64,000 nucleotides of DNA from Bacillus sp. FJAT-18017 (GCF_001278805.1 NZ_CP012602.1:5051501-5115500); one strand, 5' to 3'; shown: positions 52,488 through 63,239, counted from the stretch's first letter. Numbers and translations are program-made. The notes: a model not told the origin generated them from the letters alone.

Positions 52488-53714
52488 TTAGACGCTATGT
52501 TTAGCTTTCTTCAGTAAAAAGGCAAAGAGAGCAACGACCGGCAGCAGCAGTAGGCCCGAAACGATAAGAGAAAGCTCCATCGTGGCCTTGTATGCAATAT
52601 ACCCGATGATTGGACCGCTAATGATTTGTCCGAAAGCATCCAACTGGCCATAGGTTGAAAGAACGGTTGCTCTTACACTAGATTCAATGTTTTCATTTAG
52701 CCATGCACTATATATTGGCCCATTTGTGGTTCTAAGAATATAGAATAATAGATAGGAAGAAAAAGCTGTCCCATAATGGCCCGCCATTGCAAATACAATA
52801 ATACTTAAGGCCATGACCGCATTAATAACAACAAGCAGCCAGACCTTTTGAAGCTGCCCAGTTTTCTCGAGCCTTCTCTTTATGTATTCAACCGCAAGAA
52901 TACTTGCAATAAGGGCGGTCCCGTTAATCAAACCGACCCAGACAATCGGCTTAACATTTATATCCGGAAGTGTTACATCCTGCAGGATATGGGCAATCCA
53001 AAGCCGGTCTAGCCCTTCACTATACAATCCATAGAAAAAGGTAATACACGCCATAACAATTAGAAACTGGCTTTTTTTCATAAAACGAATGCCTGCCGCA
53101 AAGGTGGAGGCCATTTGCTGAAAGTAGCTTCCCGCTTCTGATGCCAGGGTTGGTTTAAAGCCGGTTTCAGGCATATATATAAGCAGGAATAGGCCTAATA
53201 AAATAAAAAGAATGCCACCCACAATCATCGGCAGGTTAATAATATACGCACCTATCGCCGTACTAAGGACGATGGCAATCAAGGCACCAACTTGCCGGAC
53301 TTGCGCTCCTTTTAAAAATAACCCCGTCAATTCTTTTCCGCCAACCTCATCCGATATCCACGCTTCAAACGCACCGCTTGTAAACGTGTATCCTATACCC
53401 CAAATAACCTGGCATAGAAGAATGACCATAAATACCGGCACAAGTCCTTCTATCAGGAAACCCATTCCGATTAGAATGACCCCGATAATCACAGATAATT
53501 TCCTGCTCTTTAAGTCAGCCAGGATTCCAGTTGGAATTTCAAAAATAAAACAGGATAATTCGAGTGCGGTGCCTACTATGACCAGCTGCCATGGTGAAAA
53601 GCCAGCTGCCTCAAACCTGTACACCTCATTTACGGTAAAGACCATCTCAAATAAAAACGCAGTGATTCCAGCATACAAAAAATATACTGTTTGTGCAGGC
53701 AGTTTTCTTGCCAT
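52488..53714 (-). CDS. MFS transporter
   Basis: 408 residues, twelve membrane segments. The loop 2-3 region reads FEIPTGILADLKSRKLSVII, a permissive version of the MFS signature, and TM4-5 contains the GIGYTFTSGAFEAWISDE stretch shared by a subgroup of Firmicutes MFS exporters. ATG behind GGGGG. Single gene; efflux is more likely than uptake but the substrate is unknown. Confidence 0.8.
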   Translation of the reverse strand: MARKLPAQTVYFLYAGITAFLFEMVFTVNEVYRFEAAGFSPWQLVIVGTALELSCFIFEIPTGILADLKSRKLSVIIGVILIGMGFLIEGLVPVFMVILLCQVIWGIGYTFTSGAFEAWISDEVGGKELTGLFLKGAQVRQVGALIAIVLSTAIGAYIINLPMIVGGILFILLGLFLLIYMPETGFKPTLASEAGSYFQQMASTFAAGIRFMKKSQFLIVMACITFFYGLYSEGLDRLWIAHILQDVTLPDINVKPIVWVGLINGTALIASILAVEYIKRRLEKTGQLQKVWLLVVINAVMALSIIVFAMAGHYGTAFSSYLLFYILRTTNGPIYSAWLNENIESSVRATVLSTYGQLDAFGQIISGPIIGYIAYKATMELSLIVSGLLLLPVVALFAFLLKKAKHSV

Positions 53715-54417
53715 GCATGTTCCCCCAAATCCCCTTAGTATTCTTTTCTTTCTGCTAGAATACCAAAAGCCGCCAAAAGTAACTATCAGAAATTTAATTT
53801 GTCGTTAATCGGATGAAATGGATTTTAAAATTGAGACTTCACTGTGATTTGTCTTTATTTACCTGTTTAGATACACATCTATGCGTGGCTCCAAGATTAT
53901 CAAAGGTGCTTATTAAAAGAAACAAAAATTGACTGATGAATTGGCATACGTCTTTTCTTTATTTATCAAGGTTTCTACAAATACCATTGACATCATTCTA
54001 TGGGGACAATAAATTTGTACAATTAAAAAGAGGGTCAAAGCTTCTGTCATTTGCAGTGCTGTTTTGATTACAATTTTCTTTATAGCTAGTCGATAAAAGC
54101 TGCTGATACCCGCATGTAGAATCAAGAGGATCCGCCCTTATCGGTTAGGCGAGCACGTTAAGCTCCCAAGCTGATAAATAGACGGAAGAATTCCGCTTAA
54201 TTAGTTAATGGCATTAAAAATTGCTTAAATAGGCGGAGAGATTCTGCCTATTGACCTCGAGACATATCAATACGGGTACGGGTGCTTTTGCTTTGCATAA
54301 CCGGAAATTCTCCCCTTATATACACCCCCATTCAAGCTCCTTTATACATATAACAGGAAAATCTCCGCTTATTTTTACATTAACTGGTTACTTGATTTTT
54401 TATGGATTCCTATTAAA
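53715..54417. repeat. Gene-free interval with five degenerate GGA-TCCGCTTATT repeats
   Basis: No convincing gene. From 54130 to 54385 five diverged motifs recur every ~50-70 bp: GGATCCGCCCTTATC, GGAAGAATTCCGCTTAATT, GGAGAGATTCTGCCTATTG, GGAAATTCTCCCCTTATAT and GGAAAATCTCCGCTTATTT. They look like relics of a dispersed Bacillaceae intergenic repeat. Confidence 0.55.
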
Positions 54418-54450
54418 GAAACCCGCCAAGCGGCGAGTTTCTCCTTTTTA
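54418..54450. terminator. Terminator near the end of the APC permease gene
   Basis: GAAACCCGCC-AAGC-GGCGAGTTTC stem with one mismatch; T tracts on both strands. Confidence 0.65.
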
Positions 54451-54524
54451 TAATGAATGCCCAACAACGGTCATTTCGGCACATATTTTAAGAAAAGCAC
54501 CTTAAAGCGGAAACCTTCAGGCCA

Positions 54525-55961
54525 TTAGGTTTCTTCATTATCTATCTTCCGAGTCAGTTCAGCAGAGGCCTCGGTCAACAATTCGCCCTGATAATTGCGG
54601 CTTTTGGTGCCTGTTTTTTCTTCTCCTCGAGTTTGAGCTTTTTTTCTCGATCTTATCAATACATAAACGGATGAAAAAAAGATAACCATGATAAGTCCTG
54701 AAATAAGACCTGCTTCCTGCCCCGGGATAAAAGGCATGCAAAGGAGTATGACTACAATTGCCACCAGAGCGATCCAGGAGGTGTACGGGAATCCGGGCAT
54801 TTGGCATATCCCATTGGGCGGGCAGCCGTTCCGTTTACGAAACTTTATATGGCTGGCCATAATGACACCGTAGGTAAAGAGCAGGGCAAATCCCCCTGTT
54901 GTGATTAGGACAAGATAAACTCTGGGAAACAGAAGTCCAAAACCAAGGCCAAGCAGCATGGCTACTCCTGAAAACAATATTCCCCGATAAGGGACATCCT
55001 TCTTATCTATCAGGAATTTTGGAGCATGTCCTTCATCCGTGAGCGAACGAATCATTCTTCCAAGCCCAAAAATTGCTGCCAGCATAGCCGAAAGAATTGC
55101 CGTAATCAAGACAATATTAAGTGCTCGCCCAGCCCATCCGATACCCCATCGTTCCAGCGAAGCAACCATCGGTGAGACATTTTCATTTAAGGCAGAAGTC
55201 GGGATAAGCGGCAGCAAGACTGCGGCATAAACAACATATAGACCAACCAGAGCAATAACGGTGTAGCGAATTGCTTTTGGTATAGTCTTTGCAGGGTCCC
55301 TTGTTTCAGACGCAGCCAGGCCTATAATTTCAAAACCTGCATATGCAAACACGACCAGCAGCATACTTCCAGCCAATCCGCCTAACCCTCCCGGCATTAG
55401 CGGCTCTCGTACAAGTTCCCCCGCCCCTACAGCTGGAGTTCCAGGGAAAAGCCCGAAAATCAGCATTAAGGCGGTAACAATAAAAAACACGATGGCTAAT
55501 AATTTTATTGAGGAAAGGCCGCTTGTCAGTTTTCCAATTTTATCTGCACCCAAAAGATTTACAAGCGTGACACCAATAATGATTGCTCCTCCCAGGAGGC
55601 CAATTGATACATTTGGATACCATTCACGGACAAGAATGGAAATCGCGGCTGCTTCACTCGACATTGACAGAATCGTCCCAGTCCAATATAGCCAGCCAAC
55701 CACAAACCCTGTCCCCGCCCCAAGTTCCCTTGCGGCAAATGTACTGAATGAGCCAACGTTTGGGGCAGCCACAGTCATTTCCGACAAAGCGTATAAAATG
55801 ATAAAAATCAATGCTCCCGCAACAATATAAGAGATTAAAATTGAAGGGCCAGCCGCATTAATTGCTACAGAGGAACCGAGGAAAAACGATCCCCCAATGA
55901 CACTCCCCAGCGCCATCATCGTAAGCTGTACTGCAGAAAGCCCTTTTTGCGTTTTTTGCAT
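54525..55961 (-). CDS. Amino acid/polyamine permease (APC superfamily)
   Basis: 478 residues, twelve membrane segments plus a charged ~45-residue C-terminal tail. The N-terminal helix 1 block reads LTMMALGSVIGGSFFLGSSV and helix 6 FAYAGFEIIGLAASETRDP. Related to YbxG/AapA-type permeases but distinct from the gene at 31830. The ATG at 55961 follows GGGGGAAAG. Monocistronic; substrate unknown. Confidence 0.85.
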   Translation of the reverse strand: MQKTQKGLSAVQLTMMALGSVIGGSFFLGSSVAINAAGPSILISYIVAGALIFIILYALSEMTVAAPNVGSFSTFAARELGAGTGFVVGWLYWTGTILSMSSEAAAISILVREWYPNVSIGLLGGAIIIGVTLVNLLGADKIGKLTSGLSSIKLLAIVFFIVTALMLIFGLFPGTPAVGAGELVREPLMPGGLGGLAGSMLLVVFAYAGFEIIGLAASETRDPAKTIPKAIRYTVIALVGLYVVYAAVLLPLIPTSALNENVSPMVASLERWGIGWAGRALNIVLITAILSAMLAAIFGLGRMIRSLTDEGHAPKFLIDKKDVPYRGILFSGVAMLLGLGFGLLFPRVYLVLITTGGFALLFTYGVIMASHIKFRKRNGCPPNGICQMPGFPYTSWIALVAIVVILLCMPFIPGQEAGLISGLIMVIFFSSVYVLIRSRKKAQTRGEEKTGTKSRNYQGELLTEASAELTRKIDNEET

Positions 55962-56077
55962 ATTTCTTTCCCCCAACCTTTTTATATGTCAGGGATATTA
56001 TTTGCCTAAAGAGGAAAAATGATTCGGCTATGGCTACTCCATCCAATTGTGCAGAGGCCTGTAATCTCTTATAAAAA

Positions 56078-56108
56078 AAGAAAGGACGGCAACTTGCCAT
56101 CCTTTCTT
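56078..56108 (-). terminator. Terminator of the Spx-like gene
   Basis: AAGAAAGGATGGCAA / TTGCCGTCCTTTCTT-type stem with a TTTT tail on the reverse strand. Confidence 0.75.
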
Positions 56109-56124
56109 CCTGGATCATTGATTT

Positions 56125-56547
56125 TTACATTCCGACGCTTTGGCTTTCAATCGCATCAGCCATCTGATGTGTTTCATGGCGAATGATAGTCCGGACACTC
56201 CTGGGAAGGAACCTGCGAATTTCTTCCTCGTTATAGCCGACGTTCATCTTTTTTTCATCTTTTATAATCGGCCTTCGAAGCATACCCGGGTTATTCTTGA
56301 TAATTTTATACAACTCCTGGAGCTGGAGAGACTCCAAATTCACATTCAAACTCTTGTAAGTTTTCGAATTTATCGAGATGATTTCATCCGTTCCTTCCTC
56401 CGTCATTGAGAGAATTCCCTTAATCTCATCTGTTGTCAATGGTTCGGAGAAAATGTTTCGTTCAATATATTCCACATTGTGCTCTTCAAGCCAAGCCTTC
56501 GCTTTCCGGCATGACGTACAACTAGGTGACGTATACAAGTTAACCAT
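56125..56547 (-). CDS. Spx/ArsC-family transcriptional regulator (Spx paralogue)
   Basis: 140 residues, ~10 longer than B. subtilis Spx. The N-terminus [20 protein letters not shown] has the redox switch Cxx[17 protein letters not shown] and [13 protein letters not shown] match the RNA polymerase alpha-CTD binding half with the conserved RPI region. Spx-type proteins bind the alpha subunit to control thiol-stress genes and are ClpXP substrates. The ATG at 56547 is used with GGGAG; a GTG lies two codons upstream. A strong sigma-A promoter is at 56617-56646. It could be Spx itself or an MgsR/Spx2-like second copy. Confidence 0.87.
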   Translation of the reverse strand: MVNLYTSPSCTSCRKAKAWLEEHNVEYIERNIFSEPLTTDEIKGILSMTEEGTDEIISINSKTYKSLNVNLESLQLQELYKIIKNNPGMLRRPIIKDEKKMNVGYNEEEIRRFLPRSVRTIIRHETHQMADAIESQSVGM

Positions 56548-56616
56548 ATACACAAAACTCCCTAACGTTATAGTTTATTTGTATATCTTCAATTGGAGTA
56601 TTTTTAATTAAAATTA

Positions 56617-56646
56617 ATTATACAGCTCTCCAAAAATGTATGTCAA
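56617..56646 (-). promoter_or_regulatory. Sigma-A promoter of the Spx-like gene
   Basis: Reverse-strand TTGACA (56646-56641), 18-nt spacer, TATAAT (56622-56617): both hexamers perfect. Confidence 0.88.
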
Positions 56647-56647
56647 A

Positions 56648-58471
56648 TTACAGGGTACCATTTGGCTTTCCAGTAAGAATCATCATAAACTCCTCGCCAG
56701 ATATGGTTTCTTTTTCAAGAAGATATTTTGTCAGTTCATGCAGTTTATCCTGGTTTTCTTCAAGGATTTGTTTTGCCCTTTGATAGCATGACTTAATAAT
56801 TTTCAGAACTTCAGTATCAATTTTTGAAGCTGTTTCCGGGGAAACTAGCAAGGTTGTGTCCCCGCCTAAATATGGATTATTGACTGTTTCAAGCGCCATC
56901 ATTCCAAATTCATCGCTCATTCCATATCGGGTGACCATTGCACGCGCAATTTTTGTTGCTTGTTCAATATCATTTGAAGCTCCTGATGTAATGGAATTGA
57001 AAATTAGTTCCTCAGCAGCCCTGCCACCCATGAAGGTCGTGATTTTGTCTATAGCTTGTTCCTTGCTGAGCAAGACACGCTCACCTTCGTCAATCTGCAT
57101 TGTATAACCAAGTGCACCGGAAGTCCTTGGAATAATCGTAATCTTATGGACTGGCGCGGAGTGGCTTTGTTTGGCAGCGACCAGGGCATGGCCAATTTCA
57201 TGGTAGGAAATGATTAACTTATCCTTCATCGAAATCATGGCATTTTTGCGCTGATAACCAGCAATTACTACCTCTACCGACTCCTCAAGGTCGCTTTGGT
57301 TGATCATTTTTCTGCCAAAGCGAACAGCACGCAGGGCAGCTTCATTTATAATGTTGGCAAGATCTGCTCCAGATGCACCAGCAGTTGCTCTGGCAATTGC
57401 ATTAAAATTAATGTCTTCTCCCAGTTTTACCTTTTTAGCATGAACGTCAAGAATTGCCTCCCGGCCAGGCAAATCAGGTAATTCAACGGGGACACGCCTG
57501 TCAAAACGGCCCGGTCGGAGCAGTGCCTTATCAAGTGTTTCCGGACGGTTTGTCGCCGCGAGGATAACTACGCCTTTATCCGCATCAAAACCATCCATTT
57601 CAGTCAAAAGCTGATTCAATGTCTGCTCGCGTTCATCGTTTCCGCCCATTCCGCCAGAGTTTCTGCTTTTCCCAATTGTATCGATTTCGTCAATAAAAAC
57701 GATGCAAGGGGCCTTAGCCTGGGCCTGCTTAAATAGATCTCTCACTCTGGCAGCACCCATACCAACAAACATCTCAACAAACTCCGAGCCGGAAATTGAG
57801 AAGAACGGTACTTTTGACTCTCCAGCCACTGCTTTCGCAAGCAGGGTTTTTCCTGTTCCCGGGGGTCCCACCAGCAAGGCACCCTTCGGAATATTGGCCC
57901 CAATTTCCTTATATTTTTTCGGATTATCAAGGAAGTCGACAATTTCCTTCAATGCTTCTTTTGCCTCTTCCTGTCCCGCTACATCAGCAAAGGATTTGCC
58001 GGTCTCTGCTTCCACATAGACCTTTGCATTGCTTTTGCCAAATGTCATTGCTCCTCCGCCCATTTTCCCTTGCATCTTACGCATAAAGAATTGGGCAATT
58101 GCGATAAAAATTGCAAATGGCAATATCCAGGTTAATAGGAAGTTCATTAAAGGTGAAGTTTCTTTCGGTATTACCTGTGTAAACTTCACATCTGCCTCAT
58201 ACAGACGATTGACTAGCTCCGGGTCATCCACCCGTCCTGTCACATATGTCCGCTCGTCATCAGGTACTTTATAGCCAATTTGCTTTTCCTGAATTTCTAC
58301 AGTTGTTACGTCTCCTTTTTCAACTTGTGAAAGGAATGTCCCATAATCAACCTGTTTTATTTTCCGTTCCATAATGACTGGAAAAATAAACGCATTTAAT
58401 AACAACACTATCATAGTTGAAACAAGCACATAGTAAACAAGTGGCTTTTTCGGGTTTTTTTGAACCTTCAT
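56648..58471 (-). CDS. ftsH: FtsH-family membrane ATP-dependent zinc protease (paralogue)
   Basis: 607 residues: two membrane helices (~12-30, ~108-128) flank a short periplasmic FtsH_ext domain. The AAA domain follows (~145-390) with Walker A GPPGTGKT, pore loop FVGMGAAR, Walker [30 protein letters not shown] and an arginine finger. The M41 protease comes next with zinc motif HEIGH (HExGH), and the third ligand region [11 protein letters not shown]. It is shorter than B. subtilis FtsH (637) and lacks the long acidic tail. It follows a MarR gene by 21 bp rather than hprT/tilS, so it is probably a second, specialised FtsH. Confidence 0.9.
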   Translation of the reverse strand: MKVQKNPKKPLVYYVLVSTMIVLLLNAFIFPVIMERKIKQVDYGTFLSQVEKGDVTTVEIQEKQIGYKVPDDERTYVTGRVDDPELVNRLYEADVKFTQVIPKETSPLMNFLLTWILPFAIFIAIAQFFMRKMQGKMGGGAMTFGKSNAKVYVEAETGKSFADVAGQEEAKEALKEIVDFLDNPKKYKEIGANIPKGALLVGPPGTGKTLLAKAVAGESKVPFFSISGSEFVEMFVGMGAARVRDLFKQAQAKAPCIVFIDEIDTIGKSRNSGGMGGNDEREQTLNQLLTEMDGFDADKGVVILAATNRPETLDKALLRPGRFDRRVPVELPDLPGREAILDVHAKKVKLGEDINFNAIARATAGASGADLANIINEAALRAVRFGRKMINQSDLEESVEVVIAGYQRKNAMISMKDKLIISYHEIGHALVAAKQSHSAPVHKITIIPRTSGALGYTMQIDEGERVLLSKEQAIDKITTFMGGRAAEELIFNSITSGASNDIEQATKIARAMVTRYGMSDEFGMMALETVNNPYLGGDTTLLVSPETASKIDTEVLKIIKSCYQRAKQILEENQDKLHELTKYLLEKETISGEEFMMILTGKPNGTL

Positions 58472-58492
58472 TAATCAATCCCCTTTTGGTCT

Positions 58493-58936
58493 TTACTGTT
58501 TATTGACATTTTCGAGAATTTCATTCAGTTTCGTCATTCCATTGATAATCACAAACAGAGTTTCTTCTGGTACTCCGTTAATCGACGTGGATATTTTTTC
58601 TAGTAACATCTTGTCCATTTCCTCAACTGCGATAATTCCTTTGTCAGTTAGAGCTACTTTAACAACTCTTTCGTCACTTCGATCCCTGACTCGTTCCAGG
58701 TAGCCCAGCCCCTCTAGCTTTTTGCACATTGTTGAAATATTGGTACCAGCCATATTTAAACATTGAGCAAGACTTCCAATTGTATGGGAGCCATGCTGCT
58801 TTATTTCGACTAGAATTCTAACTTGCACTATAGTTAAGTCAAGATTTTCACAAAGAGAAAGTGTAAGGATGTTCGTATGTTCACCTATTTTTCTTGTATA
58901 GTCCCACAAGAGATTTTTAAATTCGATGACATCCAT
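58493..58936 (-). CDS. MarR family transcriptional regulator
   Basis: 147 residues. Winged helix-turn-helix with LTIVQVRILVEIKQHGSHTI, GSLAQCLNMAGTNISTMCKKLE and the wing RVRDRSDERVVKVALTDKG. ATG at 58936 behind GGAGGGG. It precedes the ftsH paralogue on the same strand by 21 bp, so it very likely regulates that operon, and an operator-like palindrome lies in its own promoter region. Confidence 0.87.
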   Translation of the reverse strand: MDVIEFKNLLWDYTRKIGEHTNILTLSLCENLDLTIVQVRILVEIKQHGSHTIGSLAQCLNMAGTNISTMCKKLEGLGYLERVRDRSDERVVKVALTDKGIIAVEEMDKMLLEKISTSINGVPEETLFVIINGMTKLNEILENVNKQ

Positions 58937-58966
58937 AGTTCCCCTCCGTTACATATAAATATAGAA

Positions 58967-58983
58967 ATATATGATTCATATAT
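58967..58983. promoter_or_regulatory. Candidate MarR operator
   Basis: ATATATGA-T-TCATATAT, an odd-centred perfect 17-bp inverted repeat in the AT-rich promoter region 31 bp upstream of the marR start. Confidence 0.6.
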
Positions 58984-59037
58984 ATTATATATTATATTAT
59001 TTTAGCATAATTATCAAACTGGAACACTTATATAAAT

Positions 59038-59070
59038 GAAAGAGGCCCCAGCTTCAACTGGGACCCCTGC
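59038..59070 (-). terminator. Terminator of the pot operon
   Basis: Reverse-strand GGGGTCCCAG / CTGGGGCCTC hairpin followed by TTTC just after potD. Confidence 0.7.
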
Positions 59071-59076
59071 CAATTC

Positions 59077-60150
59077 CTATTTCCGGTGCATTTTAAATAG
59101 CAAAAATAGCTCATTATAATAAGCAAGGTTCTTTTGCCCAAGATTTTCATACACTTCAAGCTTTTCCGTCAGCTCGGCTGGAGGATAGAACCGCTCATCC
59201 TCAGTCATTTCCTCCGGCATTAGCTTAATAGCTTCCTTGTTCGGCGTCGAATAGCTTACCCACTCTGTATTTTGGGCGGAAACCTCAGCATCAAGCATGA
59301 AATTGATAAACTGGTGGGCACCCTCTATATTTTTGGCGGTTTTGGGAATGACCATGTTATCAAACCACAGATTGGACCCTTCGCTTGGAACAACATAATC
59401 AAGGTTTTCATTTTCAGACATGATATCAGCAGCATCGCCCGACCATACAAGTCCGATGCTTGCTTCCTCGTTAGCAAGCAGGATTTTAATTTCGTCTCCA
59501 ACTATGGCCTTTATATTCGGAGTAAGTTTATCAAGCTTTTGTTTGGCCTGTTGCAAATGCTCCTTATCGATATCATTCAGGGAAAACCCCAAGCTGTTAA
59601 GCCCCATTCCCATGACCTCACGAGCGCCATCCACAAGCAGGATTTCGTTTTTCAACTCAGGATCCCATAAGTCATTCCAGCTTGTGAATTTTCTCCCATC
59701 AAGCATCGAGGGGTTATAGACAATCCCGACTGTACCCCAAAAATATGGAACAGAATACGCATTACCCGGGTCGAATGGAAGGTCCATAAATCGCTCATCA
59801 ATATTTTTCAGGTTTGGTATCTTGCTGTGGTCAAGTGGTATCAGCAAGTCCTCCTGTCGCATTTTATCAATCATATACTCCGATGGGACTGCTACATCAT
59901 AAGACGTGCCGCCCTGCTGGACTTTTGTCATCATTGCTTCGTTTGAATCAAAGGTTTCATAAACCACACTGATGCCCGTCTCTTCCTCGAAGCGCTCAAT
60001 CAGCTCCGGGTCAATATAATCACCCCAGTTATAGACAGTCAGTGTATTGTCCCCTGAATAGCCTTCCGCAGAATTCAATTGCGAGATTATTGCCAACAAA
60101 ATCACCGAAGCGCTAATAACCCCAACAAATACTCTTACTAGCTGCTTCAT
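59077..60150 (-). CDS. potD: Spermidine/putrescine-binding protein PotD
   Basis: 357 residues. N-terminal hydrophobic signal without a clear lipobox Cys, then the SBP_bac family core LTVYNWGDYIDPELIERFEE, ATGISVVYETFDSNEAM-like region, SYDVAVPSEYMIDKM, and VYNPSMLDGRKFTSWNDLW, all typical of PotD. It binds polyamines outside the membrane for PotABC. Start overlaps potC by 4 nt (ATGA). Last gene of the operon. The missing lipobox is slightly unusual; the signal may act as an uncleaved anchor. Confidence 0.92.
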   Translation of the reverse strand: MKQLVRVFVGVISASVILLAIISQLNSAEGYSGDNTLTVYNWGDYIDPELIERFEEETGISVVYETFDSNEAMMTKVQQGGTSYDVAVPSEYMIDKMRQEDLLIPLDHSKIPNLKNIDERFMDLPFDPGNAYSVPYFWGTVGIVYNPSMLDGRKFTSWNDLWDPELKNEILLVDGAREVMGMGLNSLGFSLNDIDKEHLQQAKQKLDKLTPNIKAIVGDEIKILLANEEASIGLVWSGDAADIMSENENLDYVVPSEGSNLWFDNMVIPKTAKNIEGAHQFINFMLDAEVSAQNTEWVSYSTPNKEAIKLMPEEMTEDERFYPPAELTEKLEVYENLGQKNLAYYNELFLLFKMHRK

Positions 60151-60950
60151 TGCTTCACCCCCATCGAAGTCGGCTTATGGCGCTGATTGATGAAGTAATA
60201 GATAACAACAAGAATTGTTGTAAACAGGAATAAAAGTGTCGATAAAGCATTGATGTTCAACGACACCCCTCGGCGTGCCAATGAGTAAATCTCAACCGAC
60301 AGTGTACTGAAACCATTGCCTGTTACGAAAAATGTCACCGCAAAGTCATCAAGCGAATAGGTCAGAGCCATGAAAAAACCAGCCATGATTCCAGGGGCAA
60401 TGTACGGCAGAATTACCTTCACCAACACATCCTTGCTGCTCGCTCCCAGGTCCTTTGCAGCATCGACTAGTGACGGACTCATTTCAGAAAGCTTTGGAAG
60501 AACCATTAGTACGACAATCGGAACACTAAATGCAATGTGCGAAAGCAAAACTGAGTAAAACCCAAGTTTATATCCCGAAATTGTAAACAAAATCAAAAAT
60601 GATGCCCCAATAATGACATCCGGGCTGACAATCAAGACATTGTTTAATGAAAGAAATGTATTCTTTGCAGACCGCTTCCGCATGGAATGAATCCCAAGTG
60701 CACCGACAACCCCAATAATTGTCGCAAAAAGTGCTGATAAGAGCGCTACAACCAACGTGTTCAGTACAATAATCAACAGTCTTGTATCACCGAACAATTC
60801 CTTATACCAATCCAGTGTGAATCCTTCGAAATCATACATAGTTCCGCCACTGTTAAAAGAATAAAAAATCAAAAAGAAAATCGGCGCGTAGAGAATGGCA
60901 AATACAAGAGCCAGAAATGACTTCGCCAAAGCGGATGATTTATTTTCCAT
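60147..60950 (-). CDS. potC: Spermidine/putrescine ABC permease PotC
   Basis: 267 residues, six membrane segments with the EAA-type loop DAAKDLGASSKDVLVKVILPYI. Begins with a short cytosolic stretch and LVFAILYAPIFFLIFYSFNSG. Forms the channel with PotB. Overlaps potB by 11 nt and potD by 4 nt, indicating tight translational coupling. Confidence 0.93.
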   Translation of the reverse strand: MENKSSALAKSFLALVFAILYAPIFFLIFYSFNSGGTMYDFEGFTLDWYKELFGDTRLLIIVLNTLVVALLSALFATIIGVVGALGIHSMRKRSAKNTFLSLNNVLIVSPDVIIGASFLILFTISGYKLGFYSVLLSHIAFSVPIVVLMVLPKLSEMSPSLVDAAKDLGASSKDVLVKVILPYIAPGIMAGFFMALTYSLDDFAVTFFVTGNGFSTLSVEIYSLARRGVSLNINALSTLLFLFTTILVVIYYFINQRHKPTSMGVKQ

Positions 60951-61755
60951 TCAACACACCCCGCTTACCTTTACCTGTCAGGGCCATAAACCCAAACATG
61001 GCAATAATCAGGAACACTGCTATAACCGACCCCATTCCCCAATCTTGGGTAACAAGAAAATGCTGCTCAATTGCTGTTCCAAGTGTAATTACCCTGTTCC
61101 CTGCAATAAGCCTTGTCAGCATGAACAGGGATAGTGCAGGAATGAAAACAACCTGGCAGCCCGATTTTACACCTTCAATTGAAAGCGGAAAAATAACCCT
61201 GCTAAACGTCGTCCATTTGGAAGCACCAAGGTCATTGGCCGCATCGATCAGCGCGGGGTTTAGTTCATTCAATGAATTGAAAATCGGCAAAATCATAAAT
61301 GGAATGAAAATATATACAGAAACAAATACGAAGCTGAAGTCCGTGAACAGGATTTGCTGCGTTCCAATTCCGATTGCTTCAAGAAAGGCATTTGTCATTC
61401 CATACGTCCCGAAAATACCAAGGAACGCATATGCCTTAAGAAGCAGATTGATCCAGGATGGGACGATAATCAGCAAAAGCCATAGCTGTTTATGCCGTGT
61501 TTTCGTCAGCAAATATGCAGTCGGATACGATACTAGCAAAGAGAAAAATGTAATTAAAAATGCATACCAAAAGGAACTCAATGTCATCTTTAAATAGACA
61601 GGAGTGAAGAATTTCTGGTAGTTTGCCAATGAAAAATCGCCATCAACATTTAGAAAAGAATAATAGACAACCAATACAATTGGTGCGATAACAAAGAAAA
61701 CCATCCAGAGCGAGTAGGGAAGCATGTACAACTGGCGATTCAGCTTCTGGTTCAT
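60940..61755 (-). CDS. potB: Spermidine/putrescine ABC permease PotB
   Basis: 271 residues, six membrane segments and EAA loop [22 protein letters not shown]. The extracellular loop near [20 protein letters not shown] is typical of PotB. Start codon overlaps the potA stop by 4 nt (ATGA). Works with PotC as the membrane channel. Confidence 0.93.
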   Translation of the reverse strand: MNQKLNRQLYMLPYSLWMVFFVIAPIVLVVYYSFLNVDGDFSLANYQKFFTPVYLKMTLSSFWYAFLITFFSLLVSYPTAYLLTKTRHKQLWLLLIIVPSWINLLLKAYAFLGIFGTYGMTNAFLEAIGIGTQQILFTDFSFVFVSVYIFIPFMILPIFNSLNELNPALIDAANDLGASKWTTFSRVIFPLSIEGVKSGCQVVFIPALSLFMLTRLIAGNRVITLGTAIEQHFLVTQDWGMGSVIAVFLIIAMFGFMALTGKGKRGVLNGK

Positions 61756-62852
61756 CGCTCTTCCCCATCCTTATACCTTTCCAGCCTGCGGTCAAATTCT
61801 TCTTCTGTCTCACCCAGCCTCATGACATGAATGGCTTCGGGATCGAAGTAAAGCCCTATTTCATCACCAACTGCTGCCTTTTTCGTAGAGTGAACCAGCC
61901 ACTCATTGCCTTCCTTATCATAGCAGCTTAATTCATAATGAACGCCACGGAACAATTGAGAATCAACCCGGACCTGGAGTTTGCCCTTATCAGTTGCGGT
62001 AATTTCCAGATCCTCCGGGCGGATAACAATCTCGACTGGCTCATTTGGGTGCAACCCCTGGTCAACACATTCAAACTGCTTGCCAGTAAACTCGACTAGG
62101 TAATCTCTTGTCATTGTGCCCTGAACAATATTCGATTCGCCAATAAAATCTGCGACAAATTGATTTATAGGTTCATCATAAATATCGGTAGGTGTACCGC
62201 TTTGCTGAATCTTCCCCTTATTAATGACAAAAATCTCATCCGACATCGCAAGGGCTTCTTCCTGATCATGCGTAACAAAAATAAACGTAATCCCGAGCCT
62301 TCTTTGCAGTTCGCGAAGCTCGTATTGCATTTCAGTTCTCAGCTTCAGGTCCAGTGCCGACAATGGCTCGTCAAGGAGGATAACCTCAGGCTCGTTAACA
62401 ATTGCCCGTGCGATGGCAACCCGCTGCCGCTGACCGCCAGACATCTCTCTGATTTCCCTGTTTTCATAACCCGCAAGATTAACAAACTCCAGTGCTTCTT
62501 TCACCTTCGCAGTAATTTCCGCATTTTTCATTTTTTTAATCCGAAGCCCAAATGCTATATTTTCAAACACATTCAAATGTGGAAAAAGAGCATAATCCTG
62601 AAAGACCGTATTCACCTGCCGCTTATTGGCAGGAACGTCATTTATCCGTCTTTCATTGAAGTAAATATCCCCTTGTGAGGCTTCCGTAAATCCGGCAATC
62701 AGTCTTAGGATTGTCGTCTTTCCACAACCGGAAGGGCCAAGCAGTGTGTAAAATTTCCCCCGTTCAATTTCAAAGCTGACATTATCAAGGACTGGCGGAT
62801 CGTTATCATATTGCTTCGTCACGTTCTTGAACTGGATAATAGTTGAATTCAT
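61752..62852 (-). CDS. potA: Spermidine/putrescine ABC ATPase PotA
   Basis: 366 residues. ATPase domain with Walker [11 protein letters not shown]-loop [11 protein letters not shown], signature [15 protein letters not shown], Walker [13 protein letters not shown] and H-loop [11 protein letters not shown]-terminal TOBE domain (~280-355) holds the regulatory region. The ATG at 62852 lies 6 nt after AAAGGAGG. First gene of potABCD. No dedicated regulator is adjacent. Confidence 0.94.
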   Translation of the reverse strand: MNSTIIQFKNVTKQYDNDPPVLDNVSFEIERGKFYTLLGPSGCGKTTILRLIAGFTEASQGDIYFNERRINDVPANKRQVNTVFQDYALFPHLNVFENIAFGLRIKKMKNAEITAKVKEALEFVNLAGYENREIREMSGGQRQRVAIARAIVNEPEVILLDEPLSALDLKLRTEMQYELRELQRRLGITFIFVTHDQEEALAMSDEIFVINKGKIQQSGTPTDIYDEPINQFVADFIGESNIVQGTMTRDYLVEFTGKQFECVDQGLHPNEPVEIVIRPEDLEITATDKGKLQVRVDSQLFRGVHYELSCYDKEGNEWLVHSTKKAAVGDEIGLYFDPEAIHVMRLGETEEEFDRRLERYKDGEER

Positions 62853-63204
62853 GTGCAACCTCCTTTTGTTAAGTTTTTATAGAACATGGTAAAAACACCA
62901 ATTGAATTGATGATGAACAGTGATGGAACTCCTTCAATTTATTACTATACTATTAATATAAAAAAATTAAAGAGAAGAAACGATATATTGACAAAATGCG
63001 ATATGGAAAGTGTAGTTAATTTTTCGTTTTATCTACTATATAGGTTAAGCTTTCCGGTAATTTCCGCTCCATAAAGGGAGGTTTTAAGAATCAATGGCGC
63101 AGGTCTCCTCTGGCTGTTCCAAAGCACTTCGTTTCCGGTTGTTCAAGGGTATCTTGTAGTAATTCGGGGAGCATAAATGGGGTTATTCTCGTCTGGGCAT
63201 TTTA
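62853..63204. other. Upstream region of the pot operon, no gene seen
   Basis: AT-rich from 62870 to 63050; presumably contains the pot promoter on the reverse strand. No ORF with a ribosome binding site and no obvious riboswitch was found. Confidence 0.5.
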
Positions 63205-63239
63205 TTGAAAAAGAGCCCTTCATCATCAAAGGACTCTTC
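63205..63239 (-). terminator. Terminator of the LLM oxidoreductase gene
   Basis: AGAGTCCTTT / AAGGGCTCTT stem with TTTTT on the reverse strand. Confidence 0.75.

Noticed and set aside
53913..54125. 70-residue reverse ORF in the repeat-rich interval
   Set aside because: No ribosome binding site, no recognisable features, AT-rich random-looking composition.
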